Notes: generated by a model not told the origin, from the sequence alone. Shown: positions 14,661 through 22,587, counted from the stretch's first letter. The stretch: DNA of 23,422 bases from an uncultured Oxalobacteraceae bacterium (GCA_946480015.1 CAMLIL010000091.1:1-23422), one strand, 5' to 3'. Program-made: numbers and translations.

Positions 14661-15937
14661 GTGCCCTGATTATTTTTGTCCTGCTGCTGGCGCTGATGCT
14701 GACCGGCATGCCGATCTCGATCTCGCTCGGCCTGACGGTCCTGACCTTCCTGTTTACCATGACCAGCGTGCCGATCGAGTCGGTGGCGCTCAAGCTGTTT
14801 ACCGGCATCGAAAAATTCGAGATCATGGCGATCCCGTTCTTCATCCTTGCGGGTAACTTCCTGACCCATGGCGGGGTCGCCAAACGGATGATCAACTTCG
14901 CCACCTCGATGGTCGGCCACTGGCACGGCGGCCTGGCGCTGGCCGGCGTGCTGGCCTGCGCGCTGTTCGCGGCCGTGTCGGGCTCCAGCCCGGCCACGGT
15001 GGTGGCGATCGGTTCGATCATCCTGCCGGCCATGGTGCGCCAGGGCTATCCAAAAGGCTTCGGCGCCGGCGTGATCACCACCTCGGGCGCGCTCGGCATC
15101 CTGATTCCGCCTTCGATCGTGATGGTGATGTATTCGGTCACCACCAACACCTCGGTCGGTGCGCTGTTCATGGCCGGCGTGGTGCCGGGCGTCATGCTGG
15201 CCTGCCTGCTGGGCCTGACGACCTGGGTGCTGGCCAGGAAGAACAATTATCCGCGCATGCCGAAAGCCAGCTGGGGCGAGCGCTGGCTGTCGTTCCGCAA
15301 GTGCTTCTGGGGCCTGCTGCTGATCGTGATCGTGATGGGCGGCATCTACTCGGGCAAATTCACCCCGACCGAAGCGGCCGCCATGGCTGCCGTGTACGCC
15401 TGCTTCATCGCCGTGTTCGTGTACAAGGATTTGCGCCTGAAGCAGGTGGCCAAGGTGCTGCTCGATTCGGCGGCCATGTCGGCCATGCTGCTGTACATCA
15501 TCACCAACGCCGTGCTGTTCTCGTTCCTGATGACCAGCGAAAATATCCCGCAAGCGATGGCCACCTGGCTCACCGCGCAAGGCCTGGGCAAGATCGCCTT
15601 CCTGCTGGTGGTGAACGTGTTGCTGCTGTTGGCCGGTAACGTCATGGAACCGTCGTCGATCGTGCTGATCATGGCGCCCATCCTGTTTCCGGTGGCGGTC
15701 AGCCTGGGCATCAATCCGATCCACTTCGGCATCCTGATCGTGGTGAATATGGAGGTGGGGATGTGCCATCCGCCGGTGGGATTGAACCTGTACGTGGCCT
15801 CGGGAATTACCAAAATGGGCATCTCGGAACTGACTGTGGCCGTTATGCCATGGTTGCTCACCATGCTGGGTTTCCTGGCCGTGGTCACCTACGTACCACA
15901 GATTTCCCTATGGCTACCGAACTTAATTTACAACTGA
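14657..15937 (+). CDS. dctM: TRAP transporter large permease DctM
   Basis: A 426-aa membrane protein with about 12 transmembrane segments that carries out Na+-coupled uptake. Family landmarks are SGSSPATVVAIGSIILPAM, GALGILIPPSIVMVMYS, GKFTPTEAAAMAAVYA, NVMEPSSIVLIMAPILFP and MEVGMCHPPVGLNLYVAS. A strong GGGAGG Shine-Dalgarno lies 8 nt before the ATG, which overlaps the dctQ stop. It ends the dctPQM operon. No clear intrinsic terminator is visible after the stop, only a short AT-rich palindrome (15935-15947). Confidence 0.96.
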   Translation: MSALIIFVLLLALMLTGMPISISLGLTVLTFLFTMTSVPIESVALKLFTGIEKFEIMAIPFFILAGNFLTHGGVAKRMINFATSMVGHWHGGLALAGVLACALFAAVSGSSPATVVAIGSIILPAMVRQGYPKGFGAGVITTSGALGILIPPSIVMVMYSVTTNTSVGALFMAGVVPGVMLACLLGLTTWVLARKNNYPRMPKASWGERWLSFRKCFWGLLLIVIVMGGIYSGKFTPTEAAAMAAVYACFIAVFVYKDLRLKQVAKVLLDSAAMSAMLLYIITNAVLFSFLMTSENIPQAMATWLTAQGLGKIAFLLVVNVLLLLAGNVMEPSSIVLIMAPILFPVAVSLGINPIHFGILIVVNMEVGMCHPPVGLNLYVASGITKMGISELTVAVMPWLLTMLGFLAVVTYVPQISLWLPNLIYN

Positions 15938-15990
15938 AATAATTTCAATTCGCGTATGAAAAAAGCCACAGTTTCCTGAATTAAATACGC

Positions 15991-15996
15991 TATGAT
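15991..15996 (+). promoter_or_regulatory. Candidate -10 box (TATGAT) of the small RNA gene
   Basis: TATGAT would place the RNA start at about 16003, exactly at the base of the first predicted hairpin. An A-tract (15958-15965) lies in the UP-element position. The -35 is not convincing. Confidence 0.4.
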
Positions 15997-16002
15997 GGGC
16001 AC

Positions 16003-16196
16003 CTTTCCTGGCACCAGTATGGTGCGAAAGCAAGGGAAACCAGACATGTAGTTTGGGGGGAGTAGTAGATAAGAGCACGGTAGTCCATACCGGAGAACAT
16101 CGAGGAGACGCGCGTTTTACAGAATGCTGTTGGCACTGACCAAACGGCCGAAAACGTGAACCAAATTTGGAACGCACCGGAAGGTGCGTTTTTTTT
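16003..16196 (+). ncRNA. Candidate small RNA of about 195 nt, family not recognised
   Basis: This lies in the only long gene-free stretch of the window (15938-16253). Local stems are visible in order: 16003-16030 (CTTTC-bulge-GCACCA / TGGTGC-GAAAG), 16040-16056 (CCAGAC/GTTTGG), 16078-16092 (CGGTA/TACCG), a weaker 16112-16127 stem, then a perfect terminator. Between stems two and three is a purine-rich single-stranded stretch (GGGGGGAGTAGTAGATAAG). It contains several GGA triplets, one in the terminator loop. It ends about 57 bp before ogt, which appears to have its own -10, so an independent sRNA is preferred over a leader or attenuator of ogt. I could not match it to 6S RNA, tmRNA, RNase P or SRP RNA. 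Confidence 0.55.
16171..16196 (+). terminator. Strong intrinsic terminator
   Basis: An 8-bp perfect stem (AACGCACC / GGTGCGTT) with a GGAA tetraloop, followed by a run of eight T overlapping the stem end. It would end the small RNA gene and any read-through from dctM, and isolates ogt-xerD. Confidence 0.9.
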
Positions 16197-16241
16197 CGTC
16201 CGCGCCGTTCCCGATAACTTTTGTTTGGCTCCGCGAGACGC

Positions 16242-16247
16242 TACACT
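16242..16247 (+). promoter_or_regulatory. Candidate -10 box (TACACT) of ogt, giving a leaderless mRNA
   Basis: TACACT ends 6 nt before the ogt ATG, so RNA would begin at or next to the start codon. A TTGTTT at 16221-16226 is a possible -35 with a short 15-bp spacer. No Shine-Dalgarno precedes the ATG. Confidence 0.35.
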
Positions 16248-16253
16248 GTGACG

Positions 16254-16766
16254 ATGAACCCTGAGCTTTTTTGCGCGATCGTGAGCGCCCCGTTCGGCGC
16301 CGTCGGCATCCGCACCGACGCTGGACTGGTGCGCGAGCTTGTGTATCTGCCGTCCCACTATGGTGAAAAGTCACCGGCAAATCCCGCCGCCGAGCTGGCC
16401 GCCGGGCAAGTGGCGCGCTATCTCGCCGATGCCGATTTCGCCTTCAGTTTGCCGCTGGTGAAGGCCGGCACGGCCTTCCAGCAAAAGGTCTGGGGCGCCA
16501 TCAGCGCCATTGAGCGCGGCAAAGTCATGACCTACGGCCAGCTCGCCAAACAGATCGGTTCGGCGCCGCGCGCGGTCGGCCAGGCCTGCGGCGCCAACTG
16601 GTTTCCGCTGGTCATACCGTGCCACCGCGTTACCGCAAGCGGCGGCCTGGGCGGGTTTTCCAATCACGACGACGAAAACGGCTTTCATCTGGCGGTCAAG
16701 CGCTGGCTGCTCAAGCACGAAGGGGTCAGCAACAGTCCATGGCAGCAGCAGTCAATCTTCAGCTGA
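16254..16766 (+). CDS. ogt: Methylated-DNA--protein-cysteine S-methyltransferase (O6-alkylguanine repair)
   Basis: A 170-aa suicide repair protein that removes O6-alkyl groups from guanine onto its own cysteine. The active site PCHRV puts the acceptor at C123, preceded by RAVGQACGANWFPLVI with the helix-turn-helix arginine and asparagine. The GGLGGFSNHDDENGFHLAVKRWLL tail is the family's substrate-binding and C-terminal helix region. No Ada-type regulatory N-domain is present, so this is the Ogt form. The ATG at 16254 was chosen from family length (about 165-175 aa). The C-terminal 28 bp overlap xerD, suggesting cotranscription. Confidence 0.95.
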   Translation: MNPELFCAIVSAPFGAVGIRTDAGLVRELVYLPSHYGEKSPANPAAELAAGQVARYLADADFAFSLPLVKAGTAFQQKVWGAISAIERGKVMTYGQLAKQIGSAPRAVGQACGANWFPLVIPCHRVTASGGLGGFSNHDDENGFHLAVKRWLLKHEGVSNSPWQQQSIFS

Positions 16767-17644
16767 TCGACGAATTCTGCGACGCCTTGTGGCTGGAGCA
16801 GGGACTGGCGAAAAACTCGATCGACGCTTACCGGCGCGACATGCGCCTGTTCGCGCGCTGGCTGGAGGTGACGCGGCCGGACCGGTCCAGCCTGCTGGAT
16901 GTGCACGGGCATGATCTGGAGGCGTACTTTGCTGCCCGTCACGAAGAGACCAAGGCCAGCTCGGCCAACCGGCGCCTGTCGGTGCTCAAACGGTTTTATC
17001 AGCTGGCGCTGCGCAACAGGCAGATCGCCGCCGATCCCTGCCTGAAGATGGCCTCGGCACGGCAGGCCCAGCGCTTCGTGCACACCTTGTCCGAAGCCCA
17101 GGTCGAGGCCTTGCTGGCCGCGCCCGATGTGAGCACCCCGCTTGGTCTGCGCGAGCGCACCATGCTCGAGTTGATGTATGCCAGCGGGCTGCGGGTGTCG
17201 GAACTGGTGAGCCTGAAGATGGTCGAACTGAGTTTGAACGATGGCGTGCTGCGCATTACCGGCAAGGGCAGCAAGACGCGCATGGTGCCCTTCGGCGCCG
17301 AAGCGCGCCGCTGGATCGAACGCTACCTGGGCCAGGCGCGCGCGGTCATTCTCAACGGCCAGGTCGATGACGCGCTGTTTGTCACGGGGCGCGGCGGGCC
17401 GATGACGCGGCAAATGTTTTGGGTACTGATCAAAAAGCATGCGCTCAAGGCCGGCATCAAGGCGCCCCTGTCGCCGCATACGCTGCGGCATGCGTTCGCC
17501 ACCCATCTGCTCAATCATGGCGCCGACCTGCGCGTGGTGCAGTTGCTTTTGGGACATTCCGACATTTCGACGACCCAGATCTATACCCATGTGGCGCGCG
17601 AGCGCATGAAGCAGCTGCACGCAGAGCATCACCCGCGCGGTTAA
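16739..17644 (+). CDS. xerD: Site-specific tyrosine recombinase XerD
   Basis: A 301-aa recombinase that with XerC resolves chromosome dimers at dif, activated by FtsK. The N-terminal SAM-like core-binding domain (about 1-100) begins LIDEFCDALWLEQGLAKNSIDAYRRD. The catalytic domain carries R152 (SGLRVSE), K176 (GKGSKTR), H247 and R250 (HTLRHAFATH), H273 (LGHSDISTTQIYTH) and nucleophile Y282. Length matches XerD (about 298 aa). The SGLRVSELVSLK and LLNHGADLRVVQ segments are typical XerD. The start lies inside the end of ogt (28-bp overlap), with AAGGGG about 14 nt upstream. Pairing with ogt is not a functional link known to me. Confidence 0.95.
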   Translation: MAAAVNLQLIDEFCDALWLEQGLAKNSIDAYRRDMRLFARWLEVTRPDRSSLLDVHGHDLEAYFAARHEETKASSANRRLSVLKRFYQLALRNRQIAADPCLKMASARQAQRFVHTLSEAQVEALLAAPDVSTPLGLRERTMLELMYASGLRVSELVSLKMVELSLNDGVLRITGKGSKTRMVPFGAEARRWIERYLGQARAVILNGQVDDALFVTGRGGPMTRQMFWVLIKKHALKAGIKAPLSPHTLRHAFATHLLNHGADLRVVQLLLGHSDISTTQIYTHVARERMKQLHAEHHPRG

Positions 17645-17721
17645 TTCAAATGTAACGCGCATAAGTGCGTCATAATGGAGATGCAAGCGTTCCCGTTTCC
17701 GATAACCCAAAGAGGTGATAC

Positions 17722-17898
17722 ATGGCTAAGACTAATTTCCAATACGAAAAGCGACAGAGGGAATTAGAGAAGAAGAAAAAGGCGGAAGAAAAAGCCAGGA
17801 AGAAACTGGAAGCGAAGAACAATCCGGGCGGGGCGGAAGACGCGCCGGACGATGATGACGGCGAGCTTCCTTCGCCGCAGGATCAGGCGCAGGGCTAG
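17722..17898 (+). CDS. Small highly charged protein, 58 aa
   Basis: MAKTNFQYEKRQRELEKKKK starts the protein. Residues about 9-33 are an almost uninterrupted Lys/Glu/Arg helix. A short Gly/Asn hinge (NNPGG), an acidic run (DAPDDDDGE, 40-48) and a polar tail follow. There is no cysteine, tryptophan, signal peptide or membrane segment. AGAGGTG lies 6 nt before the ATG and a CATAAT at 17671-17676 could be its -10. Similar MAKTN-starting charged small proteins are, as far as I recall, common in Burkholderiales, but no function is known to me. The base composition is richer in A than its neighbours because of the Lys/Glu codons. Confidence 0.8.
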   Translation: MAKTNFQYEKRQRELEKKKKAEEKARKKLEAKNNPGGAEDAPDDDDGELPSPQDQAQG

Positions 17899-17901
17899 GC
17901 A

Positions 17902-17976
17902 TCCCCGTCGTTCTCTGCGAACGCGGGGACCCCTACACGGCATGTTGAGTATGGGTCCGCGGGTTCGCGAGGACGG
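17902..17976. repeat. Degenerate REPIN-like inverted repeat pair
   Basis: The left half (about 17903-17936) contains CGTTCTCTGCGAACGCGGGG and the right half (about 17951-17976) is its imperfect reverse complement (GGGTCCGCGGGTTCGCGAGG). They are separated by a short AT-richer spacer with GAGTATGGGT. The left half alone folds: CCCCG and CGTTC pair with GAACG and CGGGG with one bulged T (17903-17928). Architecture matches REP doublets (REPINs) dispersed in Burkholderiales genomes. It sits between the convergent 58-aa gene and RND pump gene and may also act as a bidirectional terminator-like structure. Confidence 0.6.
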
Positions 17977-17980
17977 CCGA

Positions 17981-20900
17981 TCAGGCGACTTCTACCAGTT
18001 TCCCTTCGACCGCCTCGGCTTCCTCCGTCCCCCTGAAATAGCGCGCTGCGCGCTTGCCCAGGTTATCCAGATAGGTGTACGCCACCGGCACCACCACCAG
18101 GGTCAGCAAGGTCGAGGTGATCACGCCGCCGATCACCGCGCGCCCCATCGGCGCCTGCGATTCGCCGCCGTCGCCCACGCCGATGGCCATCGGCAGCATC
18201 CCGAATACCATCGCCAGCGTCGTCATTAAAATCGGCCGCAGCCTGACCTGGCCGGCTGCGAGGATCGCCTCGAACTGGCTCTTGCCGCCGCGCTGGCCGT
18301 GATTGGCGAAGTCCACCAGCAGGATGGCATTCTTGGTTACCAGCCCCATCAGCATGACCACGCCGATCACCGAGAAAATGTTCAAGGTGCTGCCGGTCAC
18401 CAGCAGCGCAATGAGCACGCCGATCAGCGACAGCGGCAACGACACCATGATGGCGATCGGCTGCAGGAAGCTGCCGAACTGCGACGCCAGCACGAGATAA
18501 ATGAAAATCACCGCGATGCCGAGCGCCGTGGCCGCGCCGGCCATGGTTTCCTCCATTTGCTGGGCATCGCCGCCCACGTCGAAACGCACGCCATCGGGCA
18601 GCGCGATGTCCTTCATGGCCTGCTTGACGTCGCTGTCGACGTCGCCGCCCGGCCGTCCCTCGACGCCGGCGTACACGGCCACGCGCCGTTCCAGCGCCTG
18701 GCGCTTGAGCACCTGCGGACTGGTCGACGGCACGAACTCGACCACCTGGCGCAGCGGCACCATGATCGGGCTGCCGGCGGCGTCGCGGTTGCTGGAGGCG
18801 ACCGACAGGTCGGCCAGGTCGGCCACCTTCTGGCGCCCCGATTTGGGCAGCTGCACGTTGACGTCGTAATTTTGCCCGTCCGGCGCCAGCCAGCGGCTGA
18901 TCTGCTCGCCCGCGACGAAGGGCCGCAGCGCGCTGCCGATCTGCTGGGTCGACAAGCCCAGGTCGCTGGCCAGTTCATTGTTGATCTTGACCACGGTGGC
19001 GGGATTGGCGCCTTCCTGGCTGTATTCCAGATCCGCCACGCCCTTGATGGCGCGCATCTTGTCCATCAGCTTGTGCGCCACGTAATCGAGCTTGGCTTCG
19101 TCGCGGCCGAGGATGGCGATGAAGATGGGTTTCCAGCCGACCGACATGGTAATGCCGGCTATCGGCTGCAGGCGCTCGCGGATGGCTTGTTCAAGCTGCT
19201 TTTGCGAGCGCCGGTGCGTGGCGCCGGCATCGGTCAGCTTGAGGTTCAGTTGCGCGGTGTTGCGGCCGTCGTAAGTGCCGACGATGGTGCTGACATGGCT
19301 GATCTCCTTGAACGGCTGGAGCGCCGCTTCGATCTGCTGCACCTTGCTGTCGGTGTACTGCAGGCTGGAGCCGACCGGGGTCTTGAAGTGCAGCTGGATG
19401 GCGCCGTTGTCGGTTTCCGGGAACATTTCGCCGCCGATCAAGGGCATCAGCGCCAGGCTGCCGGCGAACAGGGCCAGCGCCAGCGCCAGCGTGCTCTTGC
19501 GCCAGCGCAGGGCGCTGCCCAGCACCTTGCCGTACCAGACGTGCACACGGTCGATGGCGCGCTCGATGCGCTCCATGATGTGGCCCAGCCACGGCACGTA
19601 TTTGAAGCGGTCCTTGACCGGATCGCGCCACACCGACGAGAGCATGGGGTCGAGCGTAAAGCTGACAAACAGCGACACCAGCACGGCCACCGCCACGGTG
19701 ATGCCGAACTGCAGGAAGAAGCGCCCGATGATGCCGTCCATGAAGGCCACCGGCACGAACACGGCCACGATGGCGAAGGTGGTCGCCATGACGGCCATGC
19801 CGATTTCATTGGTGCCGTCGTTGGCGGCCTGCAAGTGGTTCTTGCCCATGCCCAGGTGGCGCACGATGTTTTCGCGCACCACGATGGCGTCGTCGATCAG
19901 CAGGCCGATGCACAGCGACAGTGCCATCAGGGTCAGGAAGTTCAGCGTGAAGCCGAAATATTTCATGGCGATAAAGCTGGCCATGACCGAAATCGGCAAG
20001 GTGAGACCCGTGATGACGGTGCTGCGCCACGAGTGCAGGAACAGGAACACGATCAGCACGGTCAGCAGCGCGCCTTCGACGATGGTGCCCTTGACGTTGT
20101 CGAGCTGCTTTTGCACGCGCTCGGACTGGTCTTCCAGCACCGTGAAGTGCAGGTCGGCCGGCATGGCTTTCTTCATGTCGGCCAGCGCGCGCTGGATGCC
20201 GTTGCCGACCTCGACCACGTTGGCATCCTGGATCTTGGTCACTTCCATGACGATGGCGCGCGTCCCGTTCAGGCGCGAAATCGACATTTCCTCCTGCTCG
20301 CCATCGACCACGTCGGCCACCTGCTCCAGGTACACCGGTCCGCTGGCGCGGCGCGCCACGATGATCTTGTTGAAGCCGCGCGCATCCTTGATCTTGCCTT
20401 CGACCCGCACCAGCCGTTCGGCGGCGCCGTAGCTGATGTTGCCGGCCGGCAGATTGGCATTGGTGGTCTGCACCGCGCGCAAGACTTCATCGACGCCGAT
20501 ATGCTGGGCCGTCATGGCTTCCGGTTTCAGGCTGATGAGTATCTGGCGGTTGGCGCGGCCATTGATGCGCACCTGGCCGACCCCGGCCACGCCCTGCAGG
20601 CGCTTGCTGATCACCTGCTCGGTCATGACCGACAGCTCGCGCAGGCTGCGCGTGGGCGAGGTCAGCGCCATCACCACGATGGCTTGCTGGTTGTCGCCTT
20701 CGGCGCGTTCGATGAACGGTTCTTTCGCTTCGCGCGGAAAGGAAGGGCGCACCCGCGCCACCTTGTCGCGCAGCTCCGTCATGGCCTTGTCCATATTGGT
20801 CGACAGGTAGAACTCGACCTGTACCCCGCCGCGGCTTTCCCACGAGTTGCTGCGCAGGGTCTTGACCCCGCTGACGGTGTTGATCGCTTCTTCCAGCGGA

Positions 20901-21094
20901 CGGGTGATGTCGTTCTCGACCTGATCGGGCGAGGCGCCGGGGTAACTGACTTCCACCCAGGCATAGGGAATTTCGACATTGGGCATGCTTTCCACGCCCA
21001 GGCCGCGGTAGGAAAACGCTCCCAGCACCACCAGCGCCACCATCACCATGGTGGCAAACACGGGGTACTTGATACTGGTCTTGGTGATCCACAT
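17981..21094 (-). CDS. RND multidrug efflux pump, inner-membrane subunit (AcrB/MdtB-like, HAE family)
   Basis: A 1037-aa proton-driven exporter. It starts WITKTSIKYPVFATMVM, the usual first TM. A large periplasmic porter loop follows (about 30-335), then TM2-TM6 with the proton-relay aspartates D401/D402 in IGLLIDDAIVVREN. A second porter loop and a C-terminal TM bundle follow, with TKNAILLVDFANHGQ carrying the relay Lys. Length fits HAE pumps (1020-1060 aa). AAGG lies about 8 nt before ATG and the gene starts 3 bp after the membrane-fusion gene. No TolC-like gene follows, so the outer-membrane channel must be encoded elsewhere. Substrates cannot be read from sequence. Confidence 0.95.
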   Translation of the reverse strand: MWITKTSIKYPVFATMVMVALVVLGAFSYRGLGVESMPNVEIPYAWVEVSYPGASPDQVENDITRPLEEAINTVSGVKTLRSNSWESRGGVQVEFYLSTNMDKAMTELRDKVARVRPSFPREAKEPFIERAEGDNQQAIVVMALTSPTRSLRELSVMTEQVISKRLQGVAGVGQVRINGRANRQILISLKPEAMTAQHIGVDEVLRAVQTTNANLPAGNISYGAAERLVRVEGKIKDARGFNKIIVARRASGPVYLEQVADVVDGEQEEMSISRLNGTRAIVMEVTKIQDANVVEVGNGIQRALADMKKAMPADLHFTVLEDQSERVQKQLDNVKGTIVEGALLTVLIVFLFLHSWRSTVITGLTLPISVMASFIAMKYFGFTLNFLTLMALSLCIGLLIDDAIVVRENIVRHLGMGKNHLQAANDGTNEIGMAVMATTFAIVAVFVPVAFMDGIIGRFFLQFGITVAVAVLVSLFVSFTLDPMLSSVWRDPVKDRFKYVPWLGHIMERIERAIDRVHVWYGKVLGSALRWRKSTLALALALFAGSLALMPLIGGEMFPETDNGAIQLHFKTPVGSSLQYTDSKVQQIEAALQPFKEISHVSTIVGTYDGRNTAQLNLKLTDAGATHRRSQKQLEQAIRERLQPIAGITMSVGWKPIFIAILGRDEAKLDYVAHKLMDKMRAIKGVADLEYSQEGANPATVVKINNELASDLGLSTQQIGSALRPFVAGEQISRWLAPDGQNYDVNVQLPKSGRQKVADLADLSVASSNRDAAGSPIMVPLRQVVEFVPSTSPQVLKRQALERRVAVYAGVEGRPGGDVDSDVKQAMKDIALPDGVRFDVGGDAQQMEETMAGAATALGIAVIFIYLVLASQFGSFLQPIAIMVSLPLSLIGVLIALLVTGSTLNIFSVIGVVMLMGLVTKNAILLVDFANHGQRGGKSQFEAILAAGQVRLRPILMTTLAMVFGMLPMAIGVGDGGESQAPMGRAVIGGVITSTLLTLVVVPVAYTYLDNLGKRAARYFRGTEEAEAVEGKLVEVA

Positions 21095-21097
21095 GGC

Positions 21098-22303
21098 TTA
21101 GCCTTTCGTCGCCGCGGCGAGCTGCTGGTTGGCCACCGCGGACGCGCCGGCCAGCTTGACCTTGCTGCCGGGCTTGACGCCATCGAGCCTGGTGACGATC
21201 ACGCTGGCGCCGGGCGCCAGCCCGGCCGCCACGCCGGCCATGCCTTCATCCTCGTTCTGCATGCCCAGGGTGACCGCCTGCGCCACCACCTTGCCGGCCT
21301 CGATCTTGTAGACCACGTCGGCGCCGCCTTCCTTGCGCACGGCCGCCAGCGGCAGCAGCGGCATCACGGCCGATGTGTCGGTGGTGATGCTGCCCTTGGC
21401 AAACATGCCGCCGCGCAGGGCGCTGTCGGCGTTGTCCACACTGATATACACCAGCATGGCGCGCGAACCGGCCTCGGCGCTCGGGTTGATGCGCGCCACC
21501 TTGCCGGCAAAGGCGCGCGCGCCATAGCCGTCGACCTTGAACTGCACGTCCTGGCCGATTTTTATGCGCGGAATTTCCGATGCCGGTACCTGCGCTTCCA
21601 GGGTCAGCCGGCGCAGGTCGACGATGCTGTAGACCGGCATGTCGGGCGCCAGTTTTTCGCCGGCCTGCACGTGGCGCTTGCTGATCACCCCGGACAGCGG
21701 CGCGCGGATCACCGTATCGGCCAGCGCGATGCCGGCCAGCGCCACCTGGGCGCGCGCCGCTTTCACGCCGGCCTGCGCCAGTTCCACCGAATTCCGGGTC
21801 GCATCATAGGAGCTTTGCGAGATGTAGTTTTGCTTGAGCAAGGCCATGCTGTTGGCATTGTTCTTGGTGGCCAGCGCCAGGCGCGCATTGGCTTCGTCCA
21901 GCGCGGCCTGCTGCTGCGCCAGCCGGGCCTGCTGGTCGGCGTGGTCCAGCCGCGCCAGCACCTGGCCGGCGCGCACGCTCATGCCTTCCTGCAGAGCGGC
22001 CTCGACCACCAGGCCGGAGACTTTCGATTTGACAGTCGCCTGGTTCAGCGGCATGAGCGAGCCCGACAGGGGCAGGCGGATGCTGAGCGCGCGCGCTTCC
22101 AGCACCGCCACGTCGCCCTTGGCCAGCTCGTACACCGGGGTTGGCCTGGCTTGCGCGGCCGCCGCCGGCTTGGCCTGGGGGCGCAGCGCGTACCAGCCGC
22201 CGCCGGCGAGCACGGCGGCGGCCAGCGCCAGCGCGGCCCGGCGCCAGCGCCGCGAGCGCAGGGTGGGGAGGGCGGGGACATGCGGTAGGGTCTCGATTTT
22301 CAT
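21098..22303 (-). CDS. RND efflux periplasmic adaptor (membrane-fusion protein)
   Basis: A 401-aa HlyD/AcrA-type adaptor linking the pump to an outer-membrane channel. A single hydrophobic segment (about 22-40) anchors it; there is no lipobox cysteine. It is followed by the barrel-sandwich/lipoyl half motif SGLVVEAALQEGMSVRAGQVLARLD (96-120), an alpha hairpin (about 122-195) and the second lipoyl half APLSGVISKRHVQAGEKL. Beta-barrel and membrane-proximal domains complete it. The ATG at 22303 gives a normal length; upstream in-frame starts would add a long Arg-rich extension over the intergenic region. The Shine-Dalgarno is weak. First gene of the efflux operon. Confidence 0.93.
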   Translation of the reverse strand: MKIETLPHVPALPTLRSRRWRRAALALAAAVLAGGGWYALRPQAKPAAAAQARPTPVYELAKGDVAVLEARALSIRLPLSGSLMPLNQATVKSKVSGLVVEAALQEGMSVRAGQVLARLDHADQQARLAQQQAALDEANARLALATKNNANSMALLKQNYISQSSYDATRNSVELAQAGVKAARAQVALAGIALADTVIRAPLSGVISKRHVQAGEKLAPDMPVYSIVDLRRLTLEAQVPASEIPRIKIGQDVQFKVDGYGARAFAGKVARINPSAEAGSRAMLVYISVDNADSALRGGMFAKGSITTDTSAVMPLLPLAAVRKEGGADVVYKIEAGKVVAQAVTLGMQNEDEGMAGVAAGLAPGASVIVTRLDGVKPGSKVKLAGASAVANQQLAAATKG

Positions 22304-22396
22304 GGCTGAAGCCGCTTGAGGGGTGGTCGGGATGAGGGGGCGCGGGCTCCGTCGATACCGATGGAGCACCCCGCGCATGTTGCCACTATAGAAAAG

Positions 22397-22412
22397 CGCG
22401 GCTGGCCGCGCG
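22397..22412. promoter_or_regulatory. GC-only inverted repeat GCGCGGC-TG-GCCGCGC
   Basis: A perfect 7-bp-arm inverted repeat in the divergent intergenic region (22304-22587). It is close to a TATAGT on the minus strand (22384-22389) that could be the -10 of the efflux operon. It may be a regulator site or simply a product of high GC content. Confidence 0.25.
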
Positions 22413-22502
22413 CGCGCAATGCGACAGGCCGCGCGTTTGGGGCGACGAACTGCAAAAAGCTCCGATCGAGCGTACGCTGTCGCAAGGCTTTGATCGGGTT
22501 TG

Positions 22503-22516
22503 CGATTGCGCAATCG
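22503..22516. promoter_or_regulatory. 14-bp perfect palindrome CGATTGCGCAATCG, candidate operator
   Basis: It lies 71 bp upstream of the PAS-protein start and about 200 bp from the efflux-operon start, in the shared divergent region. Length and perfect symmetry fit a dimeric repressor or activator site. No regulator gene for the pump is present in the window. Confidence 0.4.
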
Positions 22517-22587
22517 AATCATCCCACCTGCGCCGAAAATTGCGAAAGGGTGAGCGGTCTTCCATTTCACCGCACCAGGAGCCGAAT

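Noticed and set aside
15935..15947. TGAAAT-A-ATTTCA palindrome at the dctM stop as a terminator
   Set aside because: AT-only short stem with no T-run; not stable enough to act as an intrinsic terminator.
15992..16051. A 19-codon open frame (ATG ATG ... TAG) at the beginning of the small RNA region
   Set aside because: No ribosome site, it overlaps the putative -10 box, and its sequence is better explained by RNA hairpins.
16003..16196. Identification of the candidate RNA as 6S, SRP, tmRNA or RNase P RNA
   Set aside because: Length is near 6S RNA, but I could not find the long closing stem and central bubble or any signature sequences of these RNAs.
18299..22288. A 1329-codon open frame on the plus strand antisense to the RND pump and adaptor
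   Set aside because: Its product is a His/Gln/Gly/Arg/Asp-rich string without domains, typical of the complement of high-GC coding sequence. Both minus-strand genes are unambiguous.
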